Positions 42,024 to 50,863 of a DNA stretch of 64,000 nt are shown piece after piece (within the stretch, counting starts at the first letter, position 1; the number at the start of each line of letters is the position of its first letter). The position numbers were made by a program, and so were the translations under genes. The notes beneath the pieces are model-generated. The model saw nothing but the letters and a program-made list of their open reading frames with translations. It was not told the origin of the DNA and searched no databases. Location: contig CAJTYV010000004.1 in NCBI GenBank assembly GCA_910584195.1, positions 1-64,000 of the forward strand, written 5' to 3'. This DNA is from an uncultured Ruminococcus sp. GTDB lineage: Bacteria; Bacillota; Clostridia; Oscillospirales; Ruminococcaceae.

Positions 42024-45008
42024 ATGAACAGAAAGAAATCATTGATAAGGAAATTATTTAATAATATAATTATTTTTGTTGCTTTTGTTTTGATATTAAT
42101 ATGCTGTACTAGTATATTACAGAATATTTTGTGGAAAAACACTAATAAAATGGGACTGTCTCTTGTAAAGAATGATTCTTCAGCAGAGGAAATGAGTATA
42201 AAAACTTGTGAATCTGTACTGAATATTTGTGTGAACTATATTTCCGAACGTGAACAGGAAGGTGCTTCGCCTGATGAGATCCGTGAGGGACTTTACCCAT
42301 TTATGGACGGTCTTGTGAATGTATACGGCAACGACAGGATACAGATGTATGGTAAAATATCCGAAGGCACTTCTTTGATTTCAAACAGTCCGGAGATAGA
42401 AGCGTTGTTAAATTATGACGTTACAGATACTCAGTGGTATCGGGGAGCTGCCGAAGCAAATGGAGAAACTTATGTTTCGCCTGTTTATGCAGATACAGCT
42501 ACAGGACTTAATGTAGTTACTATGTGCAAACTTATTCCGGAAACGGGAAGCTTTCTTGCAATTGATATGAAACCCTCATTTTTTGAAATGATCAGTCAGG
42601 ACATTTCTCTGCCTGAGGTTGCTTCATATTTTTTGGTTGATCAGGAAGGAAATCTGCTTTACACACAGTCATCATGGGATTACGAATATGAAGACTTTCA
42701 GAAGTTGGTTGATTCATACAGAGAAAATGCCGTTTGTGAAACGGCGAACCATGTATCGGAAAATGTCAGAGGAGCTGACGGAATAGTTCGCAATGTGTTT
42801 TTTCATCACATGGATAACGGCTGGACCGGGATTCTGACGATTCCAAAGGATCAGATTCTTTCAGGGTCTAAATCGTTCAGAAATATCAGCCTTGTATTAA
42901 TTGTCTTGGGCGTGATGATGATTGTATTTCAGTTTATTCGTGGATATAAAATAGAAAAGAGGGAAAATGAGCGGGAAAAAGAATATCTGAATTACCAAAA
43001 AGCAATGAACAGCACAGTACATGCATGCCGCGCTATTTATTTTGTTGACATAGATACAATGTGTATAGATACAGTATATCCTCTTGGCGCAGACGGAAAA
43101 CCAAGACGCAGTTCATATAATGAAGAATTGAAAGATCGATTTAGTTACGGCGTTGTGGCTGAGGAACACTGTGATCTTGTAGCTGATTTTTTGAATATGT
43201 CTAATATTAAAAAGAGGCTTTCCGACCGTGATCATATTGAACTTCAATTTAAAAGAAGTATATTTGATGTAAATAAGAGAGAGAACAGTGATACGGAATA
43301 TGAATGGTGTTCCATTTCAATTACTGTTGCGGAGAGAAAGAATGGAAGACCAACAGAGATCGCTATGGCAATACGCAGTATCGACGATGTGATACAGCGT
43401 GAAGAAGAACAGAAACAAATGCTTTCTTTGGCTGTGGCACGTGCAGAAGCGGCAAACAATGCAAAGAGCGATTTTCTGTCCAGAATGAGCCATGATATAC
43501 GTACCCCCATGAACGCGATTTTAGGTATGACTTCTATTGCAGCTATACATATTGACGAAAAAAGCCGTGTTATGGACGCTCTTGATAAAATAACCGTTTC
43601 AGGCAAGCATTTGCTGGGCTTGATCAATGATGTTTTGGATATGAGTAAAATTGAAAGCGGTAAGGTCAACTTGACAGAAGACAGTTTTAATTTATCTGAT
43701 TCTATTGATAATATTTTGACAGTTTTCCATTCGCAGGTAGATGCAAAACAGTTGAATCTTAACGTTCATATTGCAAATATAGAGCATGAGAATGTTATAG
43801 GAGACGAACAGCATTTATCGCAGATTTTTATGAATATTATGGGGAACGCTGTAAAGTTTACTCCGGCAGGCGGCAGTATTACTATATATATACAGGAAAA
43901 AACATCGCATATTGTCGGAAGCGGATGCTATGAATTTGCTTTTGAAGATACCGGTATCGGCATGGAGAAAGAATATATTAAAACGATTTTTGAACCTTTT
44001 TCCAGGGCGGCAAATTCTACAGGAAACAAAATTGAAGGAACAGGTCTTGGTATGTCGATTGCAGTTAATATTGCCCGTATGATGGACGGCGATATTAAGG
44101 TGGAGAGTACGCTTGGAAAAGGTTCTAAGTTTACTGTTACGGTACATTTGAAATTGGATGATTTTGTTCCGGAGAATATGGAATCATTGATTTCGCTTCC
44201 GGTCTTGGTAGTTGATGACGAAAAGGATGCTTGTGAAAGTGCATGTGAGATTTTGCGCAGTCTCGGAATGGATGCGGAATATGTACTTGATGGGGATAAC
44301 GCTGTAAGGCGTGTTACAGAGAGCATTGAAGCTAATACGGAATTTGCCGTAATCATTTTGGATTGGAAGATGCCGGGCAAGAGCGGACTTGAAACGGCAA
44401 TAGAAATCCGCAAGAAGGTAGGCGTTCATATTCCGATCATTATTTTGTCTGCATACGACTGGTCAGACATTGAAACAGAGGCGCGTGAAGCCGGCGTAGA
44501 CGCTTTCATAAGCAAACCAATGTTTAAGTCGAAACTTATTCGTACTCTGCAAAATGTACTTGATAAAAATAGTGAACAGGAAAAATCAAATGCGGTTGAA
44601 AACTTTAAACAGCATGATTTTTCCGGTAAGAGAGTACTGCTTGCGGAAGATAACGAACTTAATTGCGAAGTTGCCCAGGAACTTTTGCAAATAGTGGGAA
44701 TTCAGTCGGAAACGGCATTAAACGGACAGCTTGCGGCAGAATGTGTGCTGGAAAAAGAACCCGGTTATTACGATCTGATCTTTATGGACATTCAGATGCC
44801 TATCATGAACGGCTACGAAGCAACAAAGAAAATTCGTTCGTCAAACAGATATGATTTGAAAAATATTCCGATTATTGCTATGAGCGCAGATGCTTTTTCA
44901 GAAGATATAAGAAAATCAAAGGAAGCCGGAATGAACGATCATATATCCAAGCCTGTAGATCTTGAACGTCTTGAAACAGTTTTGAAAAAATGGATTTTGC
45001 AGACGTGA
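42024..45008 (+). CDS. Hybrid sensor kinase with two receiver domains
   Basis: A 994-residue membrane kinase. TM1 is at about 14-33 and an extracytoplasmic double-Cache-like sensor at about 35-285 (MYGKISEGTSLISNSPEI, WYRGAAEANGETYVSPVY). TM2 is at about 288-308, followed by a PAS-like cytoplasmic part. HisKA has His490 in SRMSHDIRTPMNAILG, and HATPase has N and G boxes (GTGLGMSIAVNIARM). Receiver 1 is at about 732-850 with Asp in VIILDWKMPGKSG, and receiver 2 at about 868-990 with LIFMDIQMPIMNG. No Hpt domain is present, so phosphotransfer must use another protein. AAAAAGGTG precedes the start. No cognate regulator is adjacent. The ligand is unknown; Cache sensors often bind small organic molecules. 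Confidence 0.9.
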   Translation: MNRKKSLIRKLFNNIIIFVAFVLILICCTSILQNILWKNTNKMGLSLVKNDSSAEEMSIKTCESVLNICVNYISEREQEGASPDEIREGLYPFMDGLVNVYGNDRIQMYGKISEGTSLISNSPEIEALLNYDVTDTQWYRGAAEANGETYVSPVYADTATGLNVVTMCKLIPETGSFLAIDMKPSFFEMISQDISLPEVASYFLVDQEGNLLYTQSSWDYEYEDFQKLVDSYRENAVCETANHVSENVRGADGIVRNVFFHHMDNGWTGILTIPKDQILSGSKSFRNISLVLIVLGVMMIVFQFIRGYKIEKRENEREKEYLNYQKAMNSTVHACRAIYFVDIDTMCIDTVYPLGADGKPRRSSYNEELKDRFSYGVVAEEHCDLVADFLNMSNIKKRLSDRDHIELQFKRSIFDVNKRENSDTEYEWCSISITVAERKNGRPTEIAMAIRSIDDVIQREEEQKQMLSLAVARAEAANNAKSDFLSRMSHDIRTPMNAILGMTSIAAIHIDEKSRVMDALDKITVSGKHLLGLINDVLDMSKIESGKVNLTEDSFNLSDSIDNILTVFHSQVDAKQLNLNVHIANIEHENVIGDEQHLSQIFMNIMGNAVKFTPAGGSITIYIQEKTSHIVGSGCYEFAFEDTGIGMEKEYIKTIFEPFSRAANSTGNKIEGTGLGMSIAVNIARMMDGDIKVESTLGKGSKFTVTVHLKLDDFVPENMESLISLPVLVVDDEKDACESACEILRSLGMDAEYVLDGDNAVRRVTESIEANTEFAVIILDWKMPGKSGLETAIEIRKKVGVHIPIIILSAYDWSDIETEAREAGVDAFISKPMFKSKLIRTLQNVLDKNSEQEKSNAVENFKQHDFSGKRVLLAEDNELNCEVAQELLQIVGIQSETALNGQLAAECVLEKEPGYYDLIFMDIQMPIMNGYEATKKIRSSNRYDLKNIPIIAMSADAFSEDIRKSKEAGMNDHISKPVDLERLETVLKKWILQT

Positions 45009-45036
45009 GCGGATTTTAAAGAATTAAAAATGATTA

Positions 45037-45199
45037 AGAACTTGTGTTCATAGGATATTGCATGCGTCTTTTCAGCAAATTTTACTGATAACTGCGTTGA
45101 AAAAACTTACCATACGGCAGTATGCTTTCGCTTTTTCGCCTTGCTCTCGGTAAAATTATGCTCGAAAATCCACGCACAAATCCTATGAACACAAGTTCT
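45037..45199. mobile_element. Complete repeat family B element
   Basis: 163 bp bounded by a perfect 19-bp inverted repeat (AGAACTTGTGTTCATAGGA / TCCTATGAACACAAGTTCT). It has no coding capacity. The interior includes CATACGGCAGTATG, a near-palindrome also seen with changes in family A. It lies between the converging hybrid kinase and GT-C-like genes. Fragments of the same family are at 8125, 29740, 37234 and 50585. Confidence 0.8.
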
Positions 45200-45226
45200 A
45201 AAGTCCGATTCGGCTGAGGTGGTAGA

Positions 45227-46603
45227 TCAAATAAGAAGAAATACCGGAAAAAAGCTGATGAGATACCTGCACCGCGTTTCCCATATAAGTAAAAATACAC
45301 ATAATCCCAAAAGGCTTAGTCTGAACAGAAATGTTGCGTCTGAGCCTTTTTTTCGTGCTTTCCATAAATTTATAAGTATTGAAAAGGCTATCGTCCAATG
45401 GCAAAGGAAAGCTGTTATTATAAAAACAGGCGAACGAAATGATTCGTTGCAGTAATAGCCTGCCATAAAGGTAAAATTTTCCCATGTGTAAGCTATTTTA
45501 TTTGCTAAATGTCCTATAAATCCCCAAAATCCCTGAGTTTCCAATTTCAGAGAAAGTCTTGCAAGATCCGCAGATACTTTGTCTCTGCCTGAAAAGCTTT
45601 GCGTATACAGAAAATCTTCCGAATTATATCCGCCTCTGCCGTCAGCGCTCATCATTATCCAATGAATTAGCGGAAATGCTTTTTCTTTAATCATTTCGCA
45701 GGTAATGCCCAGAAGTTTTAATGATATTGCGGAAACGACTTTGGCTGCTGCCGCATACGGCAGAGCTAACATCGCATAACATTTGACCTTCTTCTTTTTC
45801 AGCAGCATATCTGTTACGACTGCAATAAGCAGTATTCCGGAACTTCCCTTCATTTTAAATGCAAGTCCCATTATTGCGCCGCATATGACGAGCTGCTGTA
45901 ACTTATTTGTTTTGCGGTATTTAAGATAAATATAAACGGAAAGCATTATTAGAGGCATTGCCATTGAATCAGTGTAGAAATTGGCGGCATATGTGACGAA
46001 CGGCGTGAAAAGCATTCCTCTTACGGCGCATAAAAACGCCTTTTCCGTAGAGTGAACAAGCTCGGCGCACCGGCACATTAGCCAGTAGGACGTATTCAAT
46101 GCGATAATATTCAGTATTGTGGGCAGAATGTTTGTTATTTTTCCGAAAAGTTCAAATTGAACTTTATACAGCGTATATATTATTGTGAAAAGAGCATGAT
46201 TATTGGGGTAGCATTCGAAATAGTCCTGATGATATTCGGGCAGACCATAATACAGATCCTTGCCGAGTATAAGATTTTCGGCTCCGTCCGCAACATATTT
46301 TAAGTCGTTTATTGGAGTAAAATCGACAAATACAGCGGATAGTATCTGAGTTGCAAGAAGAATAAGACACAGCAGTACAGAAAATCTGCGATACTCGTAT
46401 ATGGTCATGGATTCGGCGTATTTTCTGAAATTGTTGAGTTTTACTGCAAAGAAAAAAGCCAAAGCTGCTCCGGCAGATACTGCGAGCCACGGCATGGGAA
46501 GCGTATTCGCCTTGTTTACTATTGCTCCATATATGCCGAGAAACAGCGATACAGCAAAAAATATCGGTATAATATGATTTATAAGTGTTACTATGCGTTT
46601 CAT
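45227..46603 (-). CDS. GT-C-like polytopic membrane protein
   Basis: A 458-residue protein with about ten membrane spans. A large loop after the third span (VDFTPINDLKYVADGAENLI, then PNNHALFTIIYTLYK) has the acidic and His/Asn features of lipid-linked sugar transferases. A motif KMKGSSGILLIAVVTDML follows. This suggests a mannosyltransferase-like enzyme for cell-wall or glycan assembly, but no substrate can be assigned. The start at 46603 has AAGAGGAAG. The gene stands alone and converges with the hybrid kinase gene across a family B repeat. Confidence 0.65.
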   Translation of the reverse strand: MKRIVTLINHIIPIFFAVSLFLGIYGAIVNKANTLPMPWLAVSAGAALAFFFAVKLNNFRKYAESMTIYEYRRFSVLLCLILLATQILSAVFVDFTPINDLKYVADGAENLILGKDLYYGLPEYHQDYFECYPNNHALFTIIYTLYKVQFELFGKITNILPTILNIIALNTSYWLMCRCAELVHSTEKAFLCAVRGMLFTPFVTYAANFYTDSMAMPLIMLSVYIYLKYRKTNKLQQLVICGAIMGLAFKMKGSSGILLIAVVTDMLLKKKKVKCYAMLALPYAAAAKVVSAISLKLLGITCEMIKEKAFPLIHWIMMSADGRGGYNSEDFLYTQSFSGRDKVSADLARLSLKLETQGFWGFIGHLANKIAYTWENFTFMAGYYCNESFRSPVFIITAFLCHWTIAFSILINLWKARKKGSDATFLFRLSLLGLCVFLLIWETRCRYLISFFPVFLLI

Positions 46604-46792
46604 TAACTTCCTCTTTTCCGGACTTTATAATAAGTTCTTTTTTTCTTGTTATAATTATAGTTTACAGCTTTTAATATTAGAGTGGTGTTTTCCTTATTAT
46701 TTTCTTAAGAAACTATAGCTTTTTAATAATTAGTAATTTTAATTTGAAGTCGTGCATAGAATATAAATGTAACGATATTACGGAGGTTTATT

Positions 46793-47644
46793 ATGACACC
46801 GAGAGACATTGAGGCGTATAAAAAAGAGCTTATGAAGCTGTATTCAAAAGGTCAGCCGGAAAGCGAGCCGAAAAACGAAGAAAAAAGCAGTGATGAGGAA
46901 ATCCTAAGCAACAAAGAGCTAAAAGATGTTGATAAAGCAGAAGAAAAAAATTCTTATTGTAAGGAAGAGTTTACAGATAACTCAAATATTCAGCAGGAAG
47001 ATACAAATTCCTCTGAAAACGATGTTGAAACGGGGACTGAAAGTTCAGCGCCTTCAGAAAAACAGGAATATGAAAATACGGAGGATGAAGAATATGACGA
47101 TAAAGCCTATGATGAAGGAGAACATGATACGTCTTACTTTCCCTATACAGGGGACGATGAAACATATGAGCTTGAAAGAATTGTCACAAATTCAGAGCTT
47201 TCCGATCCTGATGACTTCTCAGAATCTTCACTCGTTCCGCAGGAGAGCCTGGGCGATTCGTCTGGCTTTATCATCGTTAACGTCAGAACAGGACATGAAG
47301 CATCGCCAATAGTGGGCGCTTCGGTTATAGTTACTGCCGTAAGCAATGGTCAGCGTCTTTTTATCGCGGCAGGTCAGACCGATATAAGCGGCACTGTAAC
47401 CGAAATGGAAGCTCCAGCACCCGATAAGAAATATTCCCAGACTCCGAATACAGACGTAAGGCCATACAGTCTTTTTGATATAAGTGTCAGAGCAAAAGGC
47501 TTTTTTGATGCAAGGAGCGTTGATGTGCCTGTATTTTCAGGTGTTACTTCGATTCAGAATTTCAGCATGATACCTCTTCCGCTTGGGTCGGAAAGCGGTG
47601 ATGAAACTTTGACATATTTTAATCAAGAACCATTTTTCGGATAG
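46793..47644 (+). CDS. Acidic protein with carboxypeptidase-regulatory-like domain
   Basis: A 283-residue protein. Residues 1-155 are very acidic and low-complexity (Glu, Asp, Ser, Asn), likely disordered. Residues about 158-270 form a beta-sandwich similar to carboxypeptidase regulatory domains: SGFIIVNVRTGHEASPIVGA, GQTDISGTVTEMEAP, FDISVRAKGFFDARSVDVPV. No signal peptide is present. It directly precedes two genes of peptidoglycan-binding proteins (8-bp gap, GGAGG sites) and probably acts with them at the spore cortex or cell wall. This link is inferred from similar clusters in Clostridia. Confidence 0.7.
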   Translation: MTPRDIEAYKKELMKLYSKGQPESEPKNEEKSSDEEILSNKELKDVDKAEEKNSYCKEEFTDNSNIQQEDTNSSENDVETGTESSAPSEKQEYENTEDEEYDDKAYDEGEHDTSYFPYTGDDETYELERIVTNSELSDPDDFSESSLVPQESLGDSSGFIIVNVRTGHEASPIVGASVIVTAVSNGQRLFIAAGQTDISGTVTEMEAPAPDKKYSQTPNTDVRPYSLFDISVRAKGFFDARSVDVPVFSGVTSIQNFSMIPLPLGSESGDETLTYFNQEPFFG

Positions 47645-47652
47645 GAGGAACT

Positions 47653-49050
47653 ATGCTTACAGGAACACCTTTTATTCCCGAGACCATAACGGTTCATCTC
47701 GGTACTCCCGATTCAAATGCGCCTAATGTTACGTTGGATTTTGCATCTTACATAAAAAATGTAGCGTCCAGTGAGATCTTTCCTACATGGAGCGATTCAG
47801 CTCTAAGAGCTAACATTTATGCTATCGTCAGCTTTGCGCTTAATCGCGTTTATACTGAATGGTATAGGTCGAGGGGATATAATTTTGACATTACGTCAAC
47901 AACTCAATATGACCAGAAATTCATAAACGGCAGAGAATACTTTCAGAATATCGGTTTTATTGTTGATGAACTTTTTAACGATTATGTTCAGAGGCAAGGA
48001 AGTATCGAACCGCTGTTTACTTCATTTTGCAACGGAACTACTTCGACCTGTTCCGGACTTTCTCAATGGGGGACAGTTGACCTTGCAAACAATGGTTTTA
48101 CACCTTACGAAATACTTCAATATTACTATGGAGATGATATTAACATTGTGAAAGATGCACCTGTAAAAACAGCTTTGCCGTCATATCCGGGAATTCCGCT
48201 GAGATTCGGTTCGGCAAGCAACGATGTCAAGTCGCTGCAAATTTTCCTTAACAGAATTTCAAGGAATTACCCTGCTATACCTAAGATACCTCAGGCGGAC
48301 GGAATTTTCGATGTTGCTACGGAAGAGGCGGTAAGAAAGTTTCAGGATATTTTTGATCTGGCTGTAACAGGCGTAGTGGAGCAGGGAACGTGGTACAGAA
48401 TATTGTACATTTACACGAGCGTAAAGCGACTGGCAGAACTGGATTCCGAAGGTGTGGCATGGCAAGAGGTCGCGCCTCAGTTTACAGAGGATCTGCGAAT
48501 TGGCAGCGAGGGCTGCGAGGTACGCAATCTACAGTATTATCTTGCAGTTATAGGAGCATATTATGAAGCGGTGCAGCCTGTTGAAATTACAGGATATTTC
48601 GATGAAGCAACTGAGCAGTCCCTGAAATCATTTCAGCGTGTTTTCGGAATACCGCAGACAGGCGAGCTTGACCGAGCTACCAAAAACGATCTGTATCGAG
48701 CATACATGGGCATTGTTGAATCTGTACGTCCGGAGTATGTTCCGGTAGCACTTTATCCAGGAACGGTTCTTCGCGAGGGTGCAAGAGGGGATTCTGTACG
48801 AATCATGCAGGAGTATCTTAGCCTTATACATGAGACGTATCCGAATATTCCGGCGGTCAGCAATACAGGTTACTTCGGGCAGATAACAAAGCAGGCGGTT
48901 ACCGAATTTCAGCGTCAGTTCGGCATAAATCCAACGGGAATAATAGGAGGAGTTACGTGGGATGCCATAGCCGGCGTTTACTCCGATCTGCGTTTCGGAT
49001 TTGATAAAAGACCTTATCAGAATCCGGGATACACAATTACAGGAGGTTAA
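47653..49050 (+). CDS. SpoIID-like protein with three peptidoglycan-binding repeats
   Basis: A 465-residue protein. Residues about 15-165 resemble the SpoIID/LytB module found in spore-related proteins (RANIYAIVSFALNRVYTEWY, DITSTTQYDQKFING, SGLSQWGTVDLANNGFTPYE). Three PG_binding_1 domains follow at about 180-255, 277-350 and 370-445. Each ends in a stretch such as EAVRKFQDIFDLAVTGVV, TGYFDEATEQSLKSFQRVFG or QAVTEFQRQFGINPTG. No signal peptide is evident, which fits a protein made in the mother cell. A cortex-associated role is inferred. Between it and the next gene there are only 2 bp. Confidence 0.8.
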   Translation: MLTGTPFIPETITVHLGTPDSNAPNVTLDFASYIKNVASSEIFPTWSDSALRANIYAIVSFALNRVYTEWYRSRGYNFDITSTTQYDQKFINGREYFQNIGFIVDELFNDYVQRQGSIEPLFTSFCNGTTSTCSGLSQWGTVDLANNGFTPYEILQYYYGDDINIVKDAPVKTALPSYPGIPLRFGSASNDVKSLQIFLNRISRNYPAIPKIPQADGIFDVATEEAVRKFQDIFDLAVTGVVEQGTWYRILYIYTSVKRLAELDSEGVAWQEVAPQFTEDLRIGSEGCEVRNLQYYLAVIGAYYEAVQPVEITGYFDEATEQSLKSFQRVFGIPQTGELDRATKNDLYRAYMGIVESVRPEYVPVALYPGTVLREGARGDSVRIMQEYLSLIHETYPNIPAVSNTGYFGQITKQAVTEFQRQFGINPTGIIGGVTWDAIAGVYSDLRFGFDKRPYQNPGYTITGG

Positions 49051-49052
49051 TC

Positions 49053-49559
49053 ATGCCATATACCGATTTTCAGAAACAGCAGCATATCGCTGAGCTGCAA
49101 AGGTATCTTCAGTCTATAGACAGAGATGCGGGGAGACAAACTACGATTGTTCCCGATGGCGTTTACGGAAGCGATACTTCGTCAGCGGTACGGGAGTTTC
49201 AGCGTTCTAACGGACTTCCCGTAACAGGGGATACGGATACCGCAACATGGGACGCAATAGTGACGGCATACAAAAACGGACAATGCAGCGAACCAAATCC
49301 GTATGCTGTTTTTCCGTCAAAACAGTATATTTGCAAAGTAGGATGCAGCGGAGTTCTTGTTTACGTGATTCAGGCAATGCTTTGCAACCTTGGAAAGAGC
49401 TATGATAATTTTACGAGACCGGATATATGCGGAAATTATAATACCACGACAGCCGGAGCAGTTGAAGCTTTTCAGCGTAAATGCGGACTTACATGTACGG
49501 GGTCTGTCGATTGCATGACATGGAATATGCTTGTTGCCTGCTGCGAACATAAATTATAA
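49053..49559 (+). CDS. Small protein with two peptidoglycan-binding repeats
   Basis: A 168-residue protein made almost entirely of two PG_binding_1 domains: residues about 8-72 (ELQRYLQSIDRDAGR, VYGSDTSSAVREFQRSNGLP) and about 90-165 (GVLVYVIQAMLCNLGKSYDN, TTTAGAVEAFQRKCGL). The second carries several cysteines. It is the last gene of the three-gene cluster and is followed by a long hairpin terminator. It may bind cortex or wall as a non-enzymatic factor. Confidence 0.8.
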   Translation: MPYTDFQKQQHIAELQRYLQSIDRDAGRQTTIVPDGVYGSDTSSAVREFQRSNGLPVTGDTDTATWDAIVTAYKNGQCSEPNPYAVFPSKQYICKVGCSGVLVYVIQAMLCNLGKSYDNFTRPDICGNYNTTTAGAVEAFQRKCGLTCTGSVDCMTWNMLVACCEHKL

Positions 49560-49566
49560 AAAAATA

Positions 49567-49619
49567 AGAGCGTATTCACGTATTTATTTCAAAGAAATTG
49601 AATATGTGAATACGCTCTA
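49567..49619 (+). terminator. Terminator of the peptidoglycan-binding cluster
   Basis: A stem of about 17 bp (AGAGCGTATTCAC / GTGAATACGCTCT as its core) with an AT-rich loop, 8 bp past the stop codon. Confidence 0.75.
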
Positions 49620-49651
49620 AAGTTAAATGATATTAAAATTTCTGAAAGCTA

Positions 49652-49680
49652 TTGCATTTAAAGAAAAAAAATGATATAAT
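49652..49680 (+). promoter_or_regulatory. Promoter of tRNA-Arg
   Basis: TTGCAT, 17-bp spacer, TATAAT, 33 bp upstream of the mature tRNA 5' end. Confidence 0.8.
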
Positions 49681-49712
49681 ATTAAGGTAAGATTTGTGAA
49701 AAATCCTGATTT

Positions 49713-49786
49713 GTCCCGATAGCTCAGTAGGATAGAGCGGCTGCCTCCTAAGCAGCAGGCCGGAGGTTCGACTCCTCTTCGGGACG
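49713..49786 (+). tRNA. tRNA-Arg (anticodon CCU)
   Basis: A 74-nt cloverleaf. Acceptor stem GTCCCGA / TCGGGAC with discriminator G, D stem GCTC / GAGC, anticodon stem GCTGC / GCAGC with loop CTCCTAA (anticodon CCT, reading AGG), T stem GGAGG / CCTCT with loop TTCGACT. The CCA end is not encoded. Confidence 0.95.
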
Positions 49787-49900
49787 CTCAACGATTTCTG
49801 CAGATATGTGTTTTTGCGGAGATGCTGATTTGATATTAATTTTAAGATGGAGCATTTGTCTCTTGTTTAAATAAGTATTTTAATTCGGAGGTATAATATA

Positions 49901-50482
49901 ATGTCAAAAAATTTTATAGTTGAAACGTCAGCACGTCATATTCATGTAACTCAGGAGCATCTTGAGATACTTTTCGGCAAAGGTCATGAGCTTACTAAGA
50001 AAAAAGATCTTTCACAGCCCGGACAGTTTGCCTGTGAAGAAAGGGTTACTATCGTAGGTCCTAAGAAAGAACTTCCGGGGGTTTCTATTCTCGGTCCTGT
50101 CCGTCCGGAAACTCAGGTTGAGCTTTCAGCAACTGACGCTCGTTCTATCGGTATTGCTGCTCCGATAAGAGAATCAGCTGATATTGCAGGTTCGGGAGCA
50201 TGTAAGGTTGTTGGTCCTTGTGGTGAGATCGAAATTTCCGAAGGCGTTATTGTTGCAAAGCGTCATATTCATCTTACGCCCGCAGATGCAGAGGAGCTTG
50301 GCGTTGAGGATAAGCAGATAGTTTGGGTAAAGGTAAATACTCCTGAAAGAAGCGCTGTACTCGGAGACGTTGTATGCCGTGTTTCTGAAAAGTATGCACG
50401 TGCTATGCACATTGATACAGACGAATCTAATGCTGTCGGCGCTCCCCGTGAGCTTTACGGCGAGATTGTTACTGTTAAATAA
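49901..50482 (+). CDS. PduL-like phosphate acyltransferase
   Basis: A 193-residue member of the PduL family, which moves acetyl or propionyl groups between CoA and phosphate. Both halves of the tandem barrel carry the zinc-ligand motif: TSARHIHVTQEHLEILFG and AKRHIHLTPADAEELG. LSQPGQFACEE and VSILGPVRPETQVELSATD are further markers. There is no neighbouring acetate kinase or microcompartment gene, and no N-terminal encapsulation tag is obvious. It thus probably serves as a stand-alone phosphotransacetylase in acetate formation. GGAGG precedes the start. Confidence 0.92.
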   Translation: MSKNFIVETSARHIHVTQEHLEILFGKGHELTKKKDLSQPGQFACEERVTIVGPKKELPGVSILGPVRPETQVELSATDARSIGIAAPIRESADIAGSGACKVVGPCGEIEISEGVIVAKRHIHLTPADAEELGVEDKQIVWVKVNTPERSAVLGDVVCRVSEKYARAMHIDTDESNAVGAPRELYGEIVTVK

Positions 50483-50543
50483 AGATGTATTAGTTTACAT
50501 AAAAATTTACTGAGAACGGCAACCGATAAATAAGTTAATGAAA

Positions 50544-50572
50544 GCAGCTTCCTGCATATGGGAGCTGCTTTA
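50544..50572 (+). terminator. Probable terminator after the PduL-like gene
   Basis: Stem AGCAGCTTCC / GGGAGCTGCT around a 7-nt loop, about 60 bp past the stop, followed by a short T run. Confidence 0.65.
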
Positions 50573-50584
50573 GTAAAAACAAGT

Positions 50585-50660
50585 ATTTCTGCAAAAATAC
50601 GCCTTATTTTCAAAAAAATTATGCGCAAAAGCTGCATGATTTCCTATGAATATAGATTCT
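50585..50660. repeat. Diverged right half of repeat family B
   Basis: Ends TTCCTATGAATATAGATTCT, a diverged family B terminus, preceded by ACGCCTTATTTTCAAAAAAATT, similar to the interior of the complete copy at 45037-45199. Confidence 0.55.
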
Positions 50661-50672
50661 AATAATTGTTTA

Positions 50673-50720
50673 ATGCCATAGTATTTATGAAAAAACATAA
50701 ATACTATGGCATTTATTTTT
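50673..50720 (+). terminator. Long hairpin terminator
   Basis: A perfect 16-bp stem (ATGCCATAGTATTTAT / ATAAATACTATGGCAT) around a short A-rich loop, followed by TTATTTTT. It may catch readthrough from the PduL-like gene. The first family C bases follow directly. Confidence 0.75.
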
Positions 50721-50847
50721 ATAACCACAGACGATGTCCCCAGTCTCTTAGACGGCGAACATCTTTAGATTCAGTCGAAGTTACAATCTCCGACTGAATC
50801 TGTCTTACTGCCGTAAGCCGTCTGCTTGTTGAAAGCAGAACTTTGAA
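50721..50847. repeat. Repeat family C, short copy
   Basis: About 127 bp nearly identical to the two ends of the long copy at 39175-39401: GACGATGTCCCC, GGCGAACATCTTTAGATTCAG, CTTACTGCCGTAAGCC and GTCTGCTTGTTGAAAGCAG are shared. About 70 internal bases are missing. It lies just past the stop of the minus-strand CobD-like gene, as the other copy does past the MATE gene. Confidence 0.7.
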
Positions 50848-50863
50848 CGCTATTATGTAGTTT

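Noticed and set aside
49901..50482. Bacterial microcompartment locus based on the PduL-like gene
   Set aside because: No shell protein, aldehyde dehydrogenase or diol dehydratase genes are nearby and the protein has no obvious encapsulation tag.
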